Assembly: GCA_003151515.1 (NCBI GenBank)
Contig: PLXS01000025.1
Coordinates: 310,001-374,000, forward strand
DNA: 64,000 nt
Source of the DNA: Opitutaceae bacterium
Lineage (GTDB): Bacteria; Verrucomicrobiota; Verrucomicrobiia; Opitutales; Opitutaceae
Direction of reading: 5' to 3'
Positions 45,020 to 56,894 of this stretch are shown one piece after another (position 1 is the stretch's first letter; each line of letters begins with the position of its first letter). The position numbers and the translations under genes are program-made. Below the pieces are notes generated by a model. The model did not search any database and had not been told where the DNA came from. It was given only the letters and a program-made list of their open reading frames with translations.

Positions 45020-47236
45020 CTACCCCTTCTCCGTCCACTTGAAGATGAGCGTCGTCAGGGGCGGCAGCGTAAGCTCGATCGACTGGGTGAAGCCGTCGCG
45101 CGGCTCCTCGGTCGTCGCCCGGCCGCCGTCGTTGCCCAGGCCGGACCCGCCGTAGTACTCGCTGTTCGTGTTGATGACCTCGCGCCACCAACCCCGGCGC
45201 GGGACGCCGATCCGGTAGGAGCGCACGGCGCCGCCAAAGTGCCCGACGACCGCGAAGAGCGTCTCCTCCCCGGCGTCCATCCTCAGGTACGAGAGCACGT
45301 TCGAGTCCGCGTCCGTGCAGTTGATCCAGCGGAACGCGTGGGGGTTGAAGTCGTTGGCGCCGAACACCGGCTCGGCGCAGTAGAGGCGGTTGAGATCGCG
45401 CACAAGCCGGCGCACCCCCTCGTGTTCCATGTACTGGCACAGGTGCCAGTCCAGGCTCGCCGCGTGGTTCCACTCCTGGGACTGCGCGAACTCGCCCCCC
45501 ATGAACAGGAGCTTCTTGCCCGGGTAGGCCCACATGTGCCCGTAGAGCGCGCGCAGGTTGGCCGCCTTCTCGGGGATGTGCCAAGCGCCCATCTTGTAGA
45601 GCATCGAGGCCTTCCCGTGAACGACCTCGTCGTGGGAGAACACCGAGACGAACCTCTCGGCGTACTGGTAGAGCATGCCGAATGTCAGCTCGTTCTGGTG
45701 CCATCGCCTGTGGATCGGCTCGAGCGAGAAGTACTTCAGGGTGTCGTGCATCCATCCCATGTTCCACTTGTAGTCGAAGCCGAGCCCGCCCTCGGACGTC
45801 GCCCGGGTGACCCCGGCGAAGGAGGTGCTCTCCTCCGCGATCATGAGGACGCCGGGGTGGTAGTGGTGGACGAGGTCGTTCACCCGCCTCAAGAAGTCGA
45901 TCGCCTCGAGGTTCTCGCGCCCGCCGTAGCGGTTCGGGACCCACTGACCCTGGCCCCTGGAGTAGTCGAGGTAAAGCATCGAGGCCACGGCGTCCACGCG
46001 AAGCCCGTCGACGTGGTAGCGCTCGAACCAGGCGATCGCGTTGGCGATAAGGAAGCAGCGCACCTCGTTGCGCCCGTAGTTGAAGATCAGCGTGCCCCAG
46101 TCCATGTGGGCCCCCTGCCTCGGGTCGGCGTGCTCGTAGAGGTGGGTGCCGTCGAACTCGGCCAGGGCGAAGCTGTCCCGGGGAAAGTGGGCCGGGACCC
46201 AGTCCACGATGACGCCGATGCCGCGCTGGTGAAGGTGGTCGATGAACCAGGCGAAGTCCGCGGGCGCGCCGAAGCGGTGGGTCGGGGCGAAGAAGCCCGT
46301 CACCTGGTAGCCCCACGAGCCGTCGAAGGGGTGCTCCGCTATGGGCATCACCTCGACGTGGGTGAAGCCCATCTCGGTGACGTAGTCGGCGAGCTGGGGC
46401 GCCAGCTCCCGGTACGTGAGCGGCCGGTTGTCCTCCTCGGGCTTGCGCCGCCACGAGCCCGCGTGCAGCTCGTAGATGGAGACAGGCCTGTCCAGGGCGC
46501 CGGCCTGGGAGCGTCGCCGCCCGATCCAGTCGGCGTCGCCCCAGGTGAACTGGTCGACCTCGCAGACGATCGCCGCGTTGCCCGGCGGGCCCTCGAAGCG
46601 CGTGCCATAGGGGTCGCTCTTGACGCGCAGCTGGCCCGCCTTGTCGCGGATCTCGAACTTGTAGAGCGCCCCCTCCCCCAATCCCGGCAGGAAGATCTCC
46701 CAGACGCCCGACGAGCCCATGCTGCGCATCGGGTGGTAGCGCCCGTCCCAGCCGTTGAAGTCCCCGACCACGGAGACGCGGGTCGCGGCCGGCGCCCACA
46801 CCGCGAAGGCGACGCCCTTGACGCCCCCCAGGTCGCGAAGGTGCGCCCCGAGCTTCGTGTAGATCCGGTGCTCGTTGCCCTCGTTGAAGAGGTAGAGGTC
46901 CTGCTCCCCGAGGGTCGGCAGGAAGCAGTACGGGTCGCGCATGCGGCGCACCCTGCCGTCGGCCGACGTGACGCTCAGCTCGTAGGCGCAGACGTCGGGG
47001 CGCCTCGGGATGAAGACCTCGAAGAGGCCCTCCGGCGCGAGCAGCTTCATCGCGAAGACGCTGGGGGGCGCGTCGTCGGTCAGGACGACGTCGCACGCCG
47101 CCGCGTCCCTCAGGAAGGCGCGCACGACCAGGCCGTGGCTGCGGCGGTAGGTTAACGCGTGCATACCCAGCACGGAATGCGGCGATCCGTGGCGGGCGTG
47201 CAGGATGGCCTCGAAGTCGGTCGTGGGGAGGATCAC
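45020..47236 (-). CDS. glgB: 1,4-alpha-glucan branching enzyme
   Basis: This 738-residue GH13 enzyme forms alpha-1,6 branches in glycogen. It has the N-terminal CBM48 region (VWAPAATRVSVVGDFNGWDG) and catalytic motifs DWVPAHF, DGLRVDAVASMLYLDYSR (nucleophile Asp), IAEESTSF (acid/base Glu) and FSHDEVVHGK. The C-terminal all-beta domain ends TLIFKWTEKG. The full N-terminal module makes it the long GlgB type. It lies on the minus strand 67 bases after ppc and could be co-transcribed with it. Confidence 0.96.
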   Translation of the reverse strand: MILPTTDFEAILHARHGSPHSVLGMHALTYRRSHGLVVRAFLRDAAACDVVLTDDAPPSVFAMKLLAPEGLFEVFIPRRPDVCAYELSVTSADGRVRRMRDPYCFLPTLGEQDLYLFNEGNEHRIYTKLGAHLRDLGGVKGVAFAVWAPAATRVSVVGDFNGWDGRYHPMRSMGSSGVWEIFLPGLGEGALYKFEIRDKAGQLRVKSDPYGTRFEGPPGNAAIVCEVDQFTWGDADWIGRRRSQAGALDRPVSIYELHAGSWRRKPEEDNRPLTYRELAPQLADYVTEMGFTHVEVMPIAEHPFDGSWGYQVTGFFAPTHRFGAPADFAWFIDHLHQRGIGVIVDWVPAHFPRDSFALAEFDGTHLYEHADPRQGAHMDWGTLIFNYGRNEVRCFLIANAIAWFERYHVDGLRVDAVASMLYLDYSRGQGQWVPNRYGGRENLEAIDFLRRVNDLVHHYHPGVLMIAEESTSFAGVTRATSEGGLGFDYKWNMGWMHDTLKYFSLEPIHRRWHQNELTFGMLYQYAERFVSVFSHDEVVHGKASMLYKMGAWHIPEKAANLRALYGHMWAYPGKKLLFMGGEFAQSQEWNHAASLDWHLCQYMEHEGVRRLVRDLNRLYCAEPVFGANDFNPHAFRWINCTDADSNVLSYLRMDAGEETLFAVVGHFGGAVRSYRIGVPRRGWWREVINTNSEYYGGSGLGNDGGRATTEEPRDGFTQSIELTLPPLTTLIFKWTEKG

Positions 47237-47303
47237 TGCTGGTTGGGTAAGGGGTGAAGGGGAAGGTGGCCGGGAACGGGCCCGCAGGCCACAAAAAACC
47301 CGC

Positions 47304-50069
<2,766 letters not shown>

Positions 50070-50203
50070 AGCGGTGCGCCACGATGAGGGGCGCAGCCCG
50101 GGGTAAAAAGCCAAAAGTGGGTCGAAGCGGGCGATCAGGCGACCTTTTCTCGGGTCTGTGAGAGGCTTGCTAGAGCCCTTCCGGGCGCATTTGCTCGGCC
50201 CAA

Positions 50204-52354
50204 GTGATCCGCCGCATCGCCCTAATCATCGCTCTCGGCGCAGCGCCGCTGCCCGCCTTCTGCGCCCCCCCGGCCCAGGCCGACCTCTCGGCCGAGAACA
50301 TCGAGGACGTTAACGGCGAGACGATCCTTAGGGGCAAGGCCGTGCTCGTGGACACGGGCCTGCTGCTGACCGCGGACGAGATCCGCATCAACCACGAGAC
50401 ACAGCTCGCGGTGGCGACCGGCGCCGTGACCCTCACCCAGGTCGGCGACCGGCTCCTCGCCGACCGGCTGACGTACAATCGCCTCAAGGGGACGTTCACC
50501 GCGACCAACCTGCGCATCGGCAAGTTCCCCTTCTACATCGAGGGCCGCACGGCCGAGGGCCACGTGAAGATGGGCACCCGGGAGATCGAGGTCACGATCT
50601 ACGACGCCACGGTCTCGTACGGCGAGCCCGGCTCCTGGCAGCCGACGGTCAAGGCAAAGACCCTAACCTATTCCCCCGGAAAGTACTTGCGCATGAAGCA
50701 AGCCAACCTGGGAATCGGCAAGTACCAGCCCTTCCCCCTTTCCAGCATGGGCCAGGACCTGGTCCACCATACCGGCCTCGCGTCGATAACGGTGGCGGGC
50801 GGGTACCGCCACGACCTCGGGCCGTACCTCGACGCGGCGATGCACTACCCGATCGCCGACGGGTTCAGCGCCGGCCCCGGCGCGGGGCTCTACCTGTCCA
50901 GGGGGCTCATGCTGGGCCCGGTCGCGGACTACGACGTGACGAGCGGCATCGACACGATGCTGGGCTCGCTGGAGTCCGGCTACATCTACGACTACGGCAG
51001 GCGCAACACGGACATCGACAACATCCCCGTCCCCCCCAACCGCGAATACATCGAGTGGCACCACATCCAGCAGGTGGGCTCGAACCTGGCCATCAACGGC
51101 GACATCAACTGGTCGAGCGACTCCGAGGTGATCCGCGACTTCCACCCGAAGGAGTTCGTCCCCGTGCAGGAGCCCGACAACTTCATCGAGGCCGTGTACA
51201 CCGGAGCGGACTTCTTCGGGTCGTTCATCACGCGCTTCCAGCCCGACTCGTTCTACCCGGTGCAGGAGCGCCTTCCCGAGATCCGCTTCGACCTCGTGCC
51301 GACGCTCGTCGGGGGCGGCATCTACATGCGGTTCGACTCCGGCATCGCCCGGCTTGAGGAGAACCCCCCCGAGAGCGGCTCGGCCCTTGCCGCCACGCGC
51401 TTTGACACATTCCTCGGGCTCACGCGGCCCTTTTCCTACAAGGGGATTGTCGACCTGACCCCGGTCCTGGGCGGGCGCTTCACCGAGTACTGGGACACCC
51501 GGGGGGCCGCTCAGTCCGGAGGCGCGGGTCGCGCCCTCGCCGAGTTCGGCTTCGACATGGACCTGAAGCTGAGCGGCACCTGGGACTACAAGAACCCCAT
51601 CCTGGAGATAGACGGGATCCGCCACCTGATAACCCCGACGCTCAGCTACCGCTACATCCCTGACGCCGTGAGGGACTCGCAATGGATCCCGCCCATCGAC
51701 CGGGAGACGTTCACGACGTACCTTCCCGTGCTCGAGCTGGGCGACATGAGGGCCCTGGACCAGCTCCAGGCCGAGAACGTCCTGCGGGTGGGGCTGAACA
51801 ACACGATCCAGACCCGGGACAAGACGTACGGGTCGCGCGACCTCCTGGCGCTCGACCTCGAGGACGACATCCGCTTCGAGCGCGTCCCCAACGAGTCCGA
51901 TTTCTCGGACATCTACGCGGAGCTGCGGGCGACGCCGACAAAGTGGCTTGAGCTGCGAATCGAGGACTCCCTCTCGTCGACGCGCGCCACGCAGCGCTCC
52001 CGCGACGCCACGATCATCTTCAAGCAGGGCGATTTCTGGTCCGTCGGCTTCGGCCTGGGCTACCTCTCCGACCAGTATATCTCGTTCTACCTGCCCGGCC
52101 TTGGCTCATTCCCGATCGAGGGCCTGAACACCTACCACGCGGAGACCCGGGTGCGCCTGAACGAGCAGTACGAGCTCTTCGCGCGCGGCGACTACGACTA
52201 TTTCGCGCACCAGTTCGTGGACGAGTTCTACGGAGTCGACCAGCGCCTCGCGAACACCTGGAACATCGAGTACGCGATCGTGATCTCGAACGGCCCGAAC
52301 AAGGGCCAGGGCCACTTCGGCTTCAACGTGAGCCTGAACCTCATCCGGTTCTAG
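50204..52354 (+). CDS. lptD: LptD-like LPS-assembly outer-membrane protein
   Basis: This 716-residue protein starts at GTG with a signal peptide (IALIIALGAAPLPAFCA). An OstA/LptA-like beta-jellyroll region follows (residues about 28-150: LRGKAVLVDTGLLLTADEIR, RLLADRLTYNRLKGTF). A long beta-rich barrel region contains VGSNLAINGDINWSSDSE and ENVLRVGLNNTIQTRDKTYG. It ends in NVSLNLIRF, with the C-terminal Phe of BAM substrates. Together with lpxK this supports an LPS-type outer membrane. The assignment rests on layout, so a related OstA-domain protein cannot be excluded. Confidence 0.78.
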   Translation: MIRRIALIIALGAAPLPAFCAPPAQADLSAENIEDVNGETILRGKAVLVDTGLLLTADEIRINHETQLAVATGAVTLTQVGDRLLADRLTYNRLKGTFTATNLRIGKFPFYIEGRTAEGHVKMGTREIEVTIYDATVSYGEPGSWQPTVKAKTLTYSPGKYLRMKQANLGIGKYQPFPLSSMGQDLVHHTGLASITVAGGYRHDLGPYLDAAMHYPIADGFSAGPGAGLYLSRGLMLGPVADYDVTSGIDTMLGSLESGYIYDYGRRNTDIDNIPVPPNREYIEWHHIQQVGSNLAINGDINWSSDSEVIRDFHPKEFVPVQEPDNFIEAVYTGADFFGSFITRFQPDSFYPVQERLPEIRFDLVPTLVGGGIYMRFDSGIARLEENPPESGSALAATRFDTFLGLTRPFSYKGIVDLTPVLGGRFTEYWDTRGAAQSGGAGRALAEFGFDMDLKLSGTWDYKNPILEIDGIRHLITPTLSYRYIPDAVRDSQWIPPIDRETFTTYLPVLELGDMRALDQLQAENVLRVGLNNTIQTRDKTYGSRDLLALDLEDDIRFERVPNESDFSDIYAELRATPTKWLELRIEDSLSSTRATQRSRDATIIFKQGDFWSVGFGLGYLSDQYISFYLPGLGSFPIEGLNTYHAETRVRLNEQYELFARGDYDYFAHQFVDEFYGVDQRLANTWNIEYAIVISNGPNKGQGHFGFNVSLNLIRF

Positions 52355-52389
52355 GGGCCCGGCGGATCCCCCCGCGCACAAGCCAAGCC

Positions 52390-53565
52390 GTGAGCCGCGC
52401 CGGCAGCCAAGAGCGTACGCTGATCGGTCTCCTGGGCGCCCTGAGCCCGCACTGGAGGCGCGACGCCGCGCTGCCCTTGCGCATCGATTCGCTGCTGCGC
52501 TCCGACCGGCGGCTTGGCTCGCGCGACAGGCGCCTTTACCGGGAGCTTGCCTACACGGCCCTGAGGTACCTGCCCTGGATCGAGCCCTCCCTGGCAGCCG
52601 ATCCCGCGCAGGCCGCGCGCAGGCTCGCGTGGCTCGCTGCCGACACGGCCCAGGTGCTGCCCTTCCGCGCGGAGGTCGCCCGCGGGCTGCCCCCGTGCCC
52701 GCCCGGCGCCGACGCAAAGGCCGCGATCCTGGGCGAGAGCGCGGACGCCCTGAGCCCGCGGTGGCTGCGTGCTGAATGCCCCGAGGCCCTCGCCCCGCCC
52801 CTGCGCGAGGCCCTCCTGTCCCGGGCGCCGCTCTGGATACGCCTGCAGGGAACCGGCTGCGACGCCGTCCTGCGGGAGCTTGAGGCGCTGGGGGTGCCCT
52901 GGCAGCGCAGCGCGCTGCTGGATGCCGCGATCAGGCTGCCCGCCGACGCGAGGGTTGACGCCATGGATACCTACAGGCTCGGTCTCTTCGAGGTCCAGGA
53001 CGCCGGCTCGCAGCGGGTCCTCGAGACGGCCGGCATTGCGCCCGCGGGCCGCTGGCTTGACGCCTGCGCGGGCGCCGGCGGCAAGTCGCTCCAGCTGGCG
53101 GCGCTCCTCGGGCCGCAAGGCGCCGTGATCGCGCGCGACCCGAGGCCCGAGGCGCTTGCGCAGCTGCGCGCGCGCGCGGAGCGCGCCGGTCTAGCGGGCA
53201 GGATCGCCGCGGGCGGCGACGCGGACCCGCCGGGGGGCTTCGACGGCGTGCTGGTGGATGCGCCCTGCTCCGGCTCCGGGACCTGGCGGCGCTCGCCGCA
53301 CCTGAGGTGGGTGACCACGCCCGCGGGCATAGAGTCCGCCGCGCGCCTGCAGCTGCGCCTCCTCGTCGAGAACGCGCCGCGCGTGCGCAGGGGCGGCGTG
53401 CTGGTCTACGCGACCTGCTCCCTGTGCCGCAGCGAGAACGAGCGGGTGGCCGAGGCATTCCTCGGGCAGGGCACGGGATTCGTGGCGGCGGCGCCGGCAA
53501 GGCGGCTCATGCCCTGGGAGCATGACGGCGACGGCTTCTTCGTCGCCGTGTTCCAGCGCACCTAG
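52390..53565 (+). CDS. RNA (cytosine-5) methyltransferase, RsmB/NSUN family
   Basis: This 391-residue protein has an N-terminal NusB-like helical domain (SRDRRLYRELAYTALRYL) and a SAM-dependent m5C methyltransferase domain. Motifs are VQDAGSQRVLETA, DACAGAGGKSLQLAALLG (SAM binding), VDAPCSGSGTWRRSPHLRW with one catalytic Cys, and VYATCSLCRSENERV with the second. RsmB modifies C967 of 16S rRNA; here the substrate is probable but not proven. The start is GTG at 52390, 35 bases after the lptD-like stop. Confidence 0.9.
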   Translation: MSRAGSQERTLIGLLGALSPHWRRDAALPLRIDSLLRSDRRLGSRDRRLYRELAYTALRYLPWIEPSLAADPAQAARRLAWLAADTAQVLPFRAEVARGLPPCPPGADAKAAILGESADALSPRWLRAECPEALAPPLREALLSRAPLWIRLQGTGCDAVLRELEALGVPWQRSALLDAAIRLPADARVDAMDTYRLGLFEVQDAGSQRVLETAGIAPAGRWLDACAGAGGKSLQLAALLGPQGAVIARDPRPEALAQLRARAERAGLAGRIAAGGDADPPGGFDGVLVDAPCSGSGTWRRSPHLRWVTTPAGIESAARLQLRLLVENAPRVRRGGVLVYATCSLCRSENERVAEAFLGQGTGFVAAAPARRLMPWEHDGDGFFVAVFQRT

Positions 53566-53571
53566 CGGGCG

Positions 53572-53850
53572 TCAGGGCTTTGAGATCTCGCGCTGGTGGC
53601 GCGCGACGACGCGGATCATCTGCAGCGCAAGCCAGAAGACGGCCGTCAGGCAGGCCGAGCACATGCAGCCCCAGAAGAGCACCATGCGGTGGTCCTTGGA
53701 CGGCACGTGCCCCGAGACGACGCTGTACATGTAGACGAAGAACGCGATCACGAGGACGGCGTCCACCGCCAGGCTGGCGGGCGTGACTAGCTTGCGTTCC
53801 GGCTGCTGCATGTGGTCCTGAAGCAATCGCGCCCGCGCGCCCTTGTCCAT
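53572..53850 (-). CDS. Small two-TM membrane protein
   Basis: This 92-residue protein has a basic N-terminus and two predicted helices: about 28-46 (AVDAVLVIAFFVYMYSVVSG) and about 58-80 (LFWGCMCSACLTAVFWLALQ). A short HVPSKDHR loop joins them and the C-terminus is basic (RVVARHQREISKP). It is unrecognised. It is divergent from another two-TM protein (54134-54415) across a repeat-rich gap and convergent with the RNA methyltransferase gene. Confidence 0.6.
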   Translation of the reverse strand: MDKGARARLLQDHMQQPERKLVTPASLAVDAVLVIAFFVYMYSVVSGHVPSKDHRMVLFWGCMCSACLTAVFWLALQMIRVVARHQREISKP

Positions 53851-53899
53851 GAAAAATGCCCGGGGCCGCTCCCTGAGGCGACGGGCGCCCTTTCACGCC

Positions 53900-54090
53900 C
53901 TTGCGCCCATTGCAAGACCCGTGCAAGCCCGCCACTTGCGCCTCCATGGGGGCTTTCGCATGCGCGCAGGGCTCTGCGCCGCGCCGGCCGCCCTTGGGGC
54001 CGCCGGCCCCGTCAGGGCAAGTTATGCAGGGGGTATCGCAAGTGATGCGCAGCGGGCGCGCCCGGACCGGCTTAATCTGCGGGCGGCAAG
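53900..54090. repeat. Cluster of GCAAG/CTTGC motifs between two small membrane-protein genes
   Basis: Seven GCAAG or CTTGC pentamers occur at 53900, 53912, 53923, 53935, 54017, 54038 and 54086. The first four form two back-to-back inverted repeats, CTTGC-N7-GCAAG (53900-53916) and GCAAG-N7-CTTGC (53923-53939). The next two belong to the longer direct repeat GCAAGTTATGC (54017-54027) and GCAAGTGATGC (54038-54048), 21 bases start to start. This phasing suits a multi-site operator, but no regulator is known. Confidence 0.45.
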
Positions 54091-54120
54091 ACTGCTTTCT
54101 AAGCAACCCCAAGAAAACCA

Positions 54121-54126
54121 AGGAGG
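54121..54126 (+). promoter_or_regulatory. Strong Shine-Dalgarno of the small membrane-protein gene
   Basis: AGGAGG lies seven bases before the ATG at 54134. The site fixes the start of this gene and is unusually strong for this window, where most starts have no clear Shine-Dalgarno. Confidence 0.85.
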
Positions 54127-54133
54127 CGCAACC

Positions 54134-54415
54134 ATGAGCGCAGACACAACCCACCCCAGCCTGCGCACCCTCATTCGCCGTGGGCTTCACCTCGAGAGCA
54201 TCGAGGGCCTGAGCGAGGAGGAGCTTGGCATCCGGCGCCGGAGACGGGTCGAGACCCTGATCGGCGTGTGCTGGGGACTCATCGTCCTAAAGACGTTCGC
54301 CGTCGTCTGGGTGGTGCACCACTACGCCATGCCGTTCAGCCCGATGTGGGTGATCGCGCCGACGGTCACCATGGCCTTCGTAGCGACCTCCGCCTACTAC
54401 TGGCTCAGGGACTAG
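54134..54415 (+). CDS. Small two-TM membrane protein
   Basis: This 93-residue protein has an acidic/basic N-terminal half (ESIEGLSEEELGIRRRRR) and two helices: about 41-60 (LIGVCWGLIVLKTFAVVWVV) and about 70-88 (MWVIAPTVTMAFVATSAYYW). No family is recognised. The start is certain from the AGGAGG at 54121. It converges with the first GH94 gene 13 bases further on. Size and topology match the divergent neighbour at 53572, though no sequence similarity is obvious. Confidence 0.72.
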   Translation: MSADTTHPSLRTLIRRGLHLESIEGLSEEELGIRRRRRVETLIGVCWGLIVLKTFAVVWVVHHYAMPFSPMWVIAPTVTMAFVATSAYYWLRD

Positions 54416-54428
54416 CGGCCCCGGGCGC

Positions 54429-56822
54429 TCACCCGAGCACGGCCGAGATGCGGGAGTCCTGCCTCAGGGCTGCGACGGGGATCAGGCTCCCGTCCAAGGG
54501 CTTCCCGTCGACGGTCAGGGACTTGACGCCGCGGCAGACCCCCGAGGGGTTGCTGACCTCGATGTGGAGCGTGCGGCCGCGAAAAACGCGGGTCGCCGTG
54601 AAGCCCGGCCAGGCCCTCGGGATGCACGGGTCGATCCGAAGGCCGGCAAGCTCCGGGCGGATGCCCAGGATATGCTGGGTCGCCGCGTAGTGCGCCCAGG
54701 CGGCCGTGCCCGATAGCCACGGGATCCGCGACTTTCCGTACTTCTTCGACGAGGGCGCGTGCGTGCTCTGGCAGTGGACGTATGGCTCGATCTCGCGCAC
54801 CTCGGCCTTGTCGTTCTGCGCCGAGGGCATGAAGGAGCGGTAGTAGGCGTAGGCCTGGTCGCCATTGCCGCGGGCGATCTCCGCGAGGACGACCCAGCTC
54901 TGCGTGTGCGAGAAGATGCCGCCGTTCTCCTTGTTGCCGGGGTTGAACAGGACGGCGCGCATCACCTTGACCGGGGTGCGGGCGAACGGCGGGTTGCAGA
55001 GAGCCACGCCGTAGTCCGAGGCGAGGAGCCTCTTCACGGCGCCCAGGGCCTTGTCCGCCTGCTTGGGGGTCGCCGCACCGCAGAGGATGGCCCAGCACTG
55101 CGTGTTCAGGTAGATGCGCCCCTCCCTCGCCTTCTTGGCCCCGAAGACGACCCCGTCCTCGCTGATCGCCCAGATGAACCAGCCTCCGTCCCAGCATGTC
55201 CTGGCGATCTTTCGGTCGAGCTTGGCGAGCTCGGCCAGCGCCCAGCTCGCCTCCCTCGGCCTTCCCAGCTCGCCGGCTATCCCGGCGTAGGTCTTGAGCC
55301 CCAGGCGGACCTGGAACGTGACGAAGACCGACTCCCCCTTGTATCCCAGCTTGAGGCAGTCATTCCAGTCCGCCAGCAGGCCGCACGGCAGGCCGTTCTT
55401 GCCGGTGCGCTCGAGGTTGAACTCAAGGGCGCGGCGCAGGTGCCCGAGCACGGTCGCCCTGCCCTTGTCGGCGTAGGGCACGACCAGGTCGTAGAAGCCC
55501 ACGTCGCCCGTCTCCGCGACGTAGGCCGGCACGGCGTTGAAGAACCACTGGCAGTCGTCGCTGCGGTAGCTTCCCGGGGGGGTCGGCTTCATCTTGCCCG
55601 GGGCGTGGGTCCAGGCCCGGATCTCGGGCTGCGCCCCGCCCGTCGAGTCCTGGCCCGAGAGCATGAGTATCATGCGCTCGCGCACCTCGGAGGGGATCAT
55701 CCCCGTGACGCCGAGGAAGTCCTGCACGGTGTCGCGGAAGCCGAAGCCGTCGCGCTGGTCGCCCGTGTACACGAGCGAGCAGGAGCGCGACCACTCGAAG
55801 GTCATGAGGGCGTTGTAGGCGCCCCAGACGTTGGTCATGTGGTCGAAGTCCGCGTCGGGGGTCTTGACCTGCATCGAGCCGACAAGGCCGTGCCAGTGGC
55901 GCTTGAGCCGCGCGAGCTCGCTGTCGGCGGCCGCCGGGTTGGCGAACCTCGCGCGGGCGCGCCTGGCCGCCGCCGTGTTGCCGACGCCCAGCATCACGAT
56001 CACCTCGGCCGACTCGCCGGGGGCCAGCTCGATGTCGCTCTGGATCGCCCCGCAGCCGTTGTCAGAGAACTGCTCGCTGTTGGAGCACGCGCCCCGCTCG
56101 ACCGCCTCGGGCCGGTCGAAGCTGCGGTAGACGCCCAGAAACCTCTCGCGCTCGCAGTCGTAGCCCGCGACCTTACCGCCAACCTGCGTCATCCACCACC
56201 AGCGCGACTGGTCCCCCGCGGCGAAGTCAACCGGGTTTTCGGGCAGGCGCGCGCAGGACGAGGCCTGGATCAGGCCGTCCACCCAGCGGGCCTGCGAGAT
56301 GAACTGCGTGTACTGCAGGTTGAACGTGTCCTGCAGCAGGTTCCACTCGGTTGTGAACTCGCAGAACGAGAAGACGCTGAGCGCGCGCGGCGCGCCTCCC
56401 AGGTTCGTCACCCGAAGCCTCCAGTACTCGAACTCCCTGCCGAGCGGGACAAAGTAGGTGGCCTCGGTCCTCACGGCGGCGTACTCGCTCGTGATGACCG
56501 CGTAGCCCAGGCCGAAGCGCGTCGTCGTCCTGTACTCGGAGAGGGGCTTGCCGACCGGCTGCCAGGCCGCCGACCAGAAGTCTCCGCTCGAGCGGTCGCG
56601 CAGGTAGAACTGGCGCCCCGGCATGTCCATCGGCACGGCGTTGTAGCGGTGGCGCATGAACCGGCCCGAGGCCGGCGAATGCGTGAAGCTGTAGCCCCCG
56701 GCGTTGTTCGTGATGATCGCTCCGTAGCGGCGCGAGCCCAGGTAGTTGGACCAGGCCCGGGGGGTGTCCGGGCGCGTGATCACGTACTCGCGCGCTTCGT
56801 CGTCAAAGTGTCCGTATTGCAT
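54429..56822 (-). CDS. GH94 family disaccharide phosphorylase, specificity uncertain
   Basis: This 797-residue protein has the GH94 N-terminus MQYGHFDDEAREYVITRPDT and NAGGYSFTHSP. The general acid Asp485 is in ADWNDCLKLGYKGES, and NKENGGIFSH and LRIDPCIPRAWPGF come later. GH94 enzymes phosphorolyse beta-linked disaccharides to a sugar 1-phosphate. The substrate region differs from cellobiose phosphorylase: YTGDQRDGFGFRDTVQD replaces ETGIGRGMGYRDSNQD, and no GEVSSYPPGYKENGG is present. Laminaribiose or cellobionate-like activities are possible. It has no signal peptide, so it acts in the cytoplasm. Confidence 0.88.
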   Translation of the reverse strand: MQYGHFDDEAREYVITRPDTPRAWSNYLGSRRYGAIITNNAGGYSFTHSPASGRFMRHRYNAVPMDMPGRQFYLRDRSSGDFWSAAWQPVGKPLSEYRTTTRFGLGYAVITSEYAAVRTEATYFVPLGREFEYWRLRVTNLGGAPRALSVFSFCEFTTEWNLLQDTFNLQYTQFISQARWVDGLIQASSCARLPENPVDFAAGDQSRWWWMTQVGGKVAGYDCERERFLGVYRSFDRPEAVERGACSNSEQFSDNGCGAIQSDIELAPGESAEVIVMLGVGNTAAARRARARFANPAAADSELARLKRHWHGLVGSMQVKTPDADFDHMTNVWGAYNALMTFEWSRSCSLVYTGDQRDGFGFRDTVQDFLGVTGMIPSEVRERMILMLSGQDSTGGAQPEIRAWTHAPGKMKPTPPGSYRSDDCQWFFNAVPAYVAETGDVGFYDLVVPYADKGRATVLGHLRRALEFNLERTGKNGLPCGLLADWNDCLKLGYKGESVFVTFQVRLGLKTYAGIAGELGRPREASWALAELAKLDRKIARTCWDGGWFIWAISEDGVVFGAKKAREGRIYLNTQCWAILCGAATPKQADKALGAVKRLLASDYGVALCNPPFARTPVKVMRAVLFNPGNKENGGIFSHTQSWVVLAEIARGNGDQAYAYYRSFMPSAQNDKAEVREIEPYVHCQSTHAPSSKKYGKSRIPWLSGTAAWAHYAATQHILGIRPELAGLRIDPCIPRAWPGFTATRVFRGRTLHIEVSNPSGVCRGVKSLTVDGKPLDGSLIPVAALRQDSRISAVLG

Positions 56823-56894
56823 GGGGGTGTTGGGTGATGGTTTGGATGGCGAAAGAGTTCCGGGCCCCGCGCCCGCCGGCCCCGGGGGCCGGGC

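Noticed and set aside
47266-47292. GTGGCC/GGCCAC hairpin next to an A-run between ppc and glgB
   Set aside because: Both flanking genes are on the minus strand, where the T-run precedes the stem, so it is not an intrinsic terminator in the useful direction; a weak mRNA hairpin remains possible.
50119-50148. Short GGTCG/CGACC stem followed by TTTT in the ppc to lptD gap
   Set aside because: Only five base pairs with a long loop, lying between two divergent starts where a terminator would not be expected.
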